Shown: positions 5,355 to 6,462 of the stretch, in pieces
How the letters are laid out: every line of letters starts with the position of its first letter
How positions within the stretch are numbered: position 1 is the stretch's first letter
Assembly: GCA_023819365.1 (NCBI GenBank)
Contig: JAMWBP010000040.1
Coordinates: forward strand, 1 to 6,462
DNA length: 6,462 nucleotides
DNA from: Candidatus Omnitrophota bacterium
GTDB lineage: Bacteria; Ratteibacteria; UBA8468; B48-G9; JAFGKM01
Reading direction: 5' to 3'
Program-made: the position numbers and the translations under genes
The notes under the pieces: model-generated
The model's input: only the letters and a program-made list of their open reading frames with translations
Database searches by the model: none
What the model was told of the DNA's origin: nothing

Positions 5355-6462
5355 TGAAAAAAGAACCAAAAAGTATTTTTTCCTGTTCTGAGTGTGGATA
5401 TCAGTCAGTGAGATGGCTTGGCAGGTGCCCTGAATGTGGTGGATGGAATACTTTCATTGAAGAAGTCCCCCGCAGGAAAAAACCAGGACTTACATCTGCT
5501 AACTCTATCCCAGAAAAAATCACAGATATAAAGGCAGAGAAATTTTTAAGAACCCCAACAGGGATAAATGAATTTGACAGGGTAACAGGGGGAGGTATTG
5601 TAAGTGGCAGTTTAATACTTTTAGCAGGGGAACCCGGTGTAGGTAAATCAACACTCCTTTTATGCCTTGCAGGCAAAACTGCACTGGAAGGAAAAAAGGT
5701 TCTTTATATCAGTGCAGAGGAGTCAAAAAACCAGGTAAAGATGCGGGCAGAACGCTTAGGAACACTATCAGAAAACCTTTATCTGCTTTCCACAACAGAG
5801 ATGCCATCTATAAAACACAGTATAGAGATTTTAAACCCGGAACTTGTGATAGTGGACTCTATACAGACAGTATTTGACCCGGAAATCCCTTCAATCCCCG
5901 GGTCTGTAAGTCAGGTAAGGGAAAATGCTGGATTTTTCCTTACACTTGCAAAAGAGAGTAGGTGTTCCATTTTTCTTGTAGGACATATTACAAAGGAAGG
6001 GATAATAGCAGGTCCAAAGGTGCTTGAACATATAGTTGATGTTGTTCTTAGTTTTGAAGGGGAGATAAAGTCAAATCTAAGGGTCTTAAGGGCAACAAAA
6101 AACAGGTTTGGTTCCACTATGGAGATAGGTGTCTTTTCTATGGAAGAAAATGGTCTTGTAGAGATACCCGATGCATCTGCACTTTTTCTTCCGGATTCTA
6201 AAAATGCGCTTCCCGGTGCTGTTATCTTTCCATCACAGGAGGGTTCCCGCACAATACTTGTTGAGATACAATGCCTTGTAAGTCCCACATATTATGGGGT
6301 CCCAAAAAGGTCTGTTACAGGCCTTGATTATAATAGAATTTCTATGATTATCGCTGTTATTGAAAAAAAATTGAAGTTTAACCTTGGTGGTTATGATGTA
6401 TATTTCAATACAGGTGGAGGATTAAGGGTTATTGAACCTGCCTCTGATATTGCTGTTGCGAT
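5354..6462 (+). CDS. radA: DNA repair protein RadA (3' end outside the window)
   Basis: RadA (Sms) is a RecA-like hexameric helicase that drives branch migration of recombination intermediates. About 369 residues are in the window, against roughly 450 in the full family, and no stop is reached. The N-terminal zinc finger is CSEC(11-14)-X10-CPEC(25-28). TPTGINEFDRVTGGG leads to Walker A GEPGVGKST at 92-100; ISAEES is at 119-124, and Walker B LVIVDSIQT at 164-172. The RadA-specific KNRFG is at 249-253. The Lon-protease-like domain begins after about 265, with ALPGAVIFPSQEG and YYGVPKRSVTGLDYNR recognisable, and continues off the edge. The ATG at 5354 overlaps the mlaD stop (TGATG) and has AAGGA at 5345-5349, so it is probably translated from the mlaF-mlaD transcript. 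The identity is secure. Confidence 0.97.
   Translation, partial: MKKEPKSIFSCSECGYQSVRWLGRCPECGGWNTFIEEVPRRKKPGLTSANSIPEKITDIKAEKFLRTPTGINEFDRVTGGGIVSGSLILLAGEPGVGKSTLLLCLAGKTALEGKKVLYISAEESKNQVKMRAERLGTLSENLYLLSTTEMPSIKHSIEILNPELVIVDSIQTVFDPEIPSIPGSVSQVRENAGFFLTLAKESRCSIFLVGHITKEGIIAGPKVLEHIVDVVLSFEGEIKSNLRVLRATKNRFGSTMEIGVFSMEENGLVEIPDASALFLPDSKNALPGAVIFPSQEGSRTILVEIQCLVSPTYYGVPKRSVTGLDYNRISMIIAVIEKKLKFNLGGYDVYFNTGGGLRVIEPASDIAVA

Overview
The window looks like AT-leaning DNA (many AGA and ATA codons) from a diderm bacterium. It carries a complete set of inner-membrane parts for an MCE-type (Mla-like) phospholipid transporter, which implies an outer membrane. A decayed URO-D-like gene of the multi-paralogue kind common in Omnitrophota and Planctomycetes, and a Nif3-like protein of a divergent clade, point tentatively to the PVC/Omnitrophota neighbourhood. 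That taxonomic guess is inference from protein style only.

Layout, left to right: the 3' part of dnaB (replicative helicase), an MlaE-type permease and a Nif3-like protein run tightly on the plus strand, with a 1-bp gap and then a 4-bp ATGA overlap. The minus-strand stretch from about 2498 to 3414 is a decayed URO-D-family gene. It has an in-frame amber codon, two single-base shifts in homopolymers, a second stop near its C-terminus, and a GC-rich palindromic repeat sitting where its central C-terminal portion should be. A 115-bp gap with a strong sigma70-like promoter follows. The plus strand then resumes with an MlaF-type ATPase, an MlaD-type MCE protein (14-bp overlap) and radA (1-bp overlap), which runs off the right edge.

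How it fits together: MlaE (permease), MlaF (ATPase) and MlaD (membrane-anchored MCE ring subunit) form one lipid-transport complex. Their genes are usually adjacent, but here about 1.8 kb holding nif3 and the dead URO-D gene separates mlaE from mlaF. The downstream half appears to have its own promoter, whose predicted start nearly coincides with the mlaF ATG, so its mRNA may be leaderless. dnaB and radA flank the lipid genes, so replication/repair and envelope genes probably share transcripts. I see no CRISPR array, tRNA, rRNA, integrase or defence system. The most informative signals are the split mla locus, the layered decay of the URO-D gene and the compact promoter with its inverted repeat.
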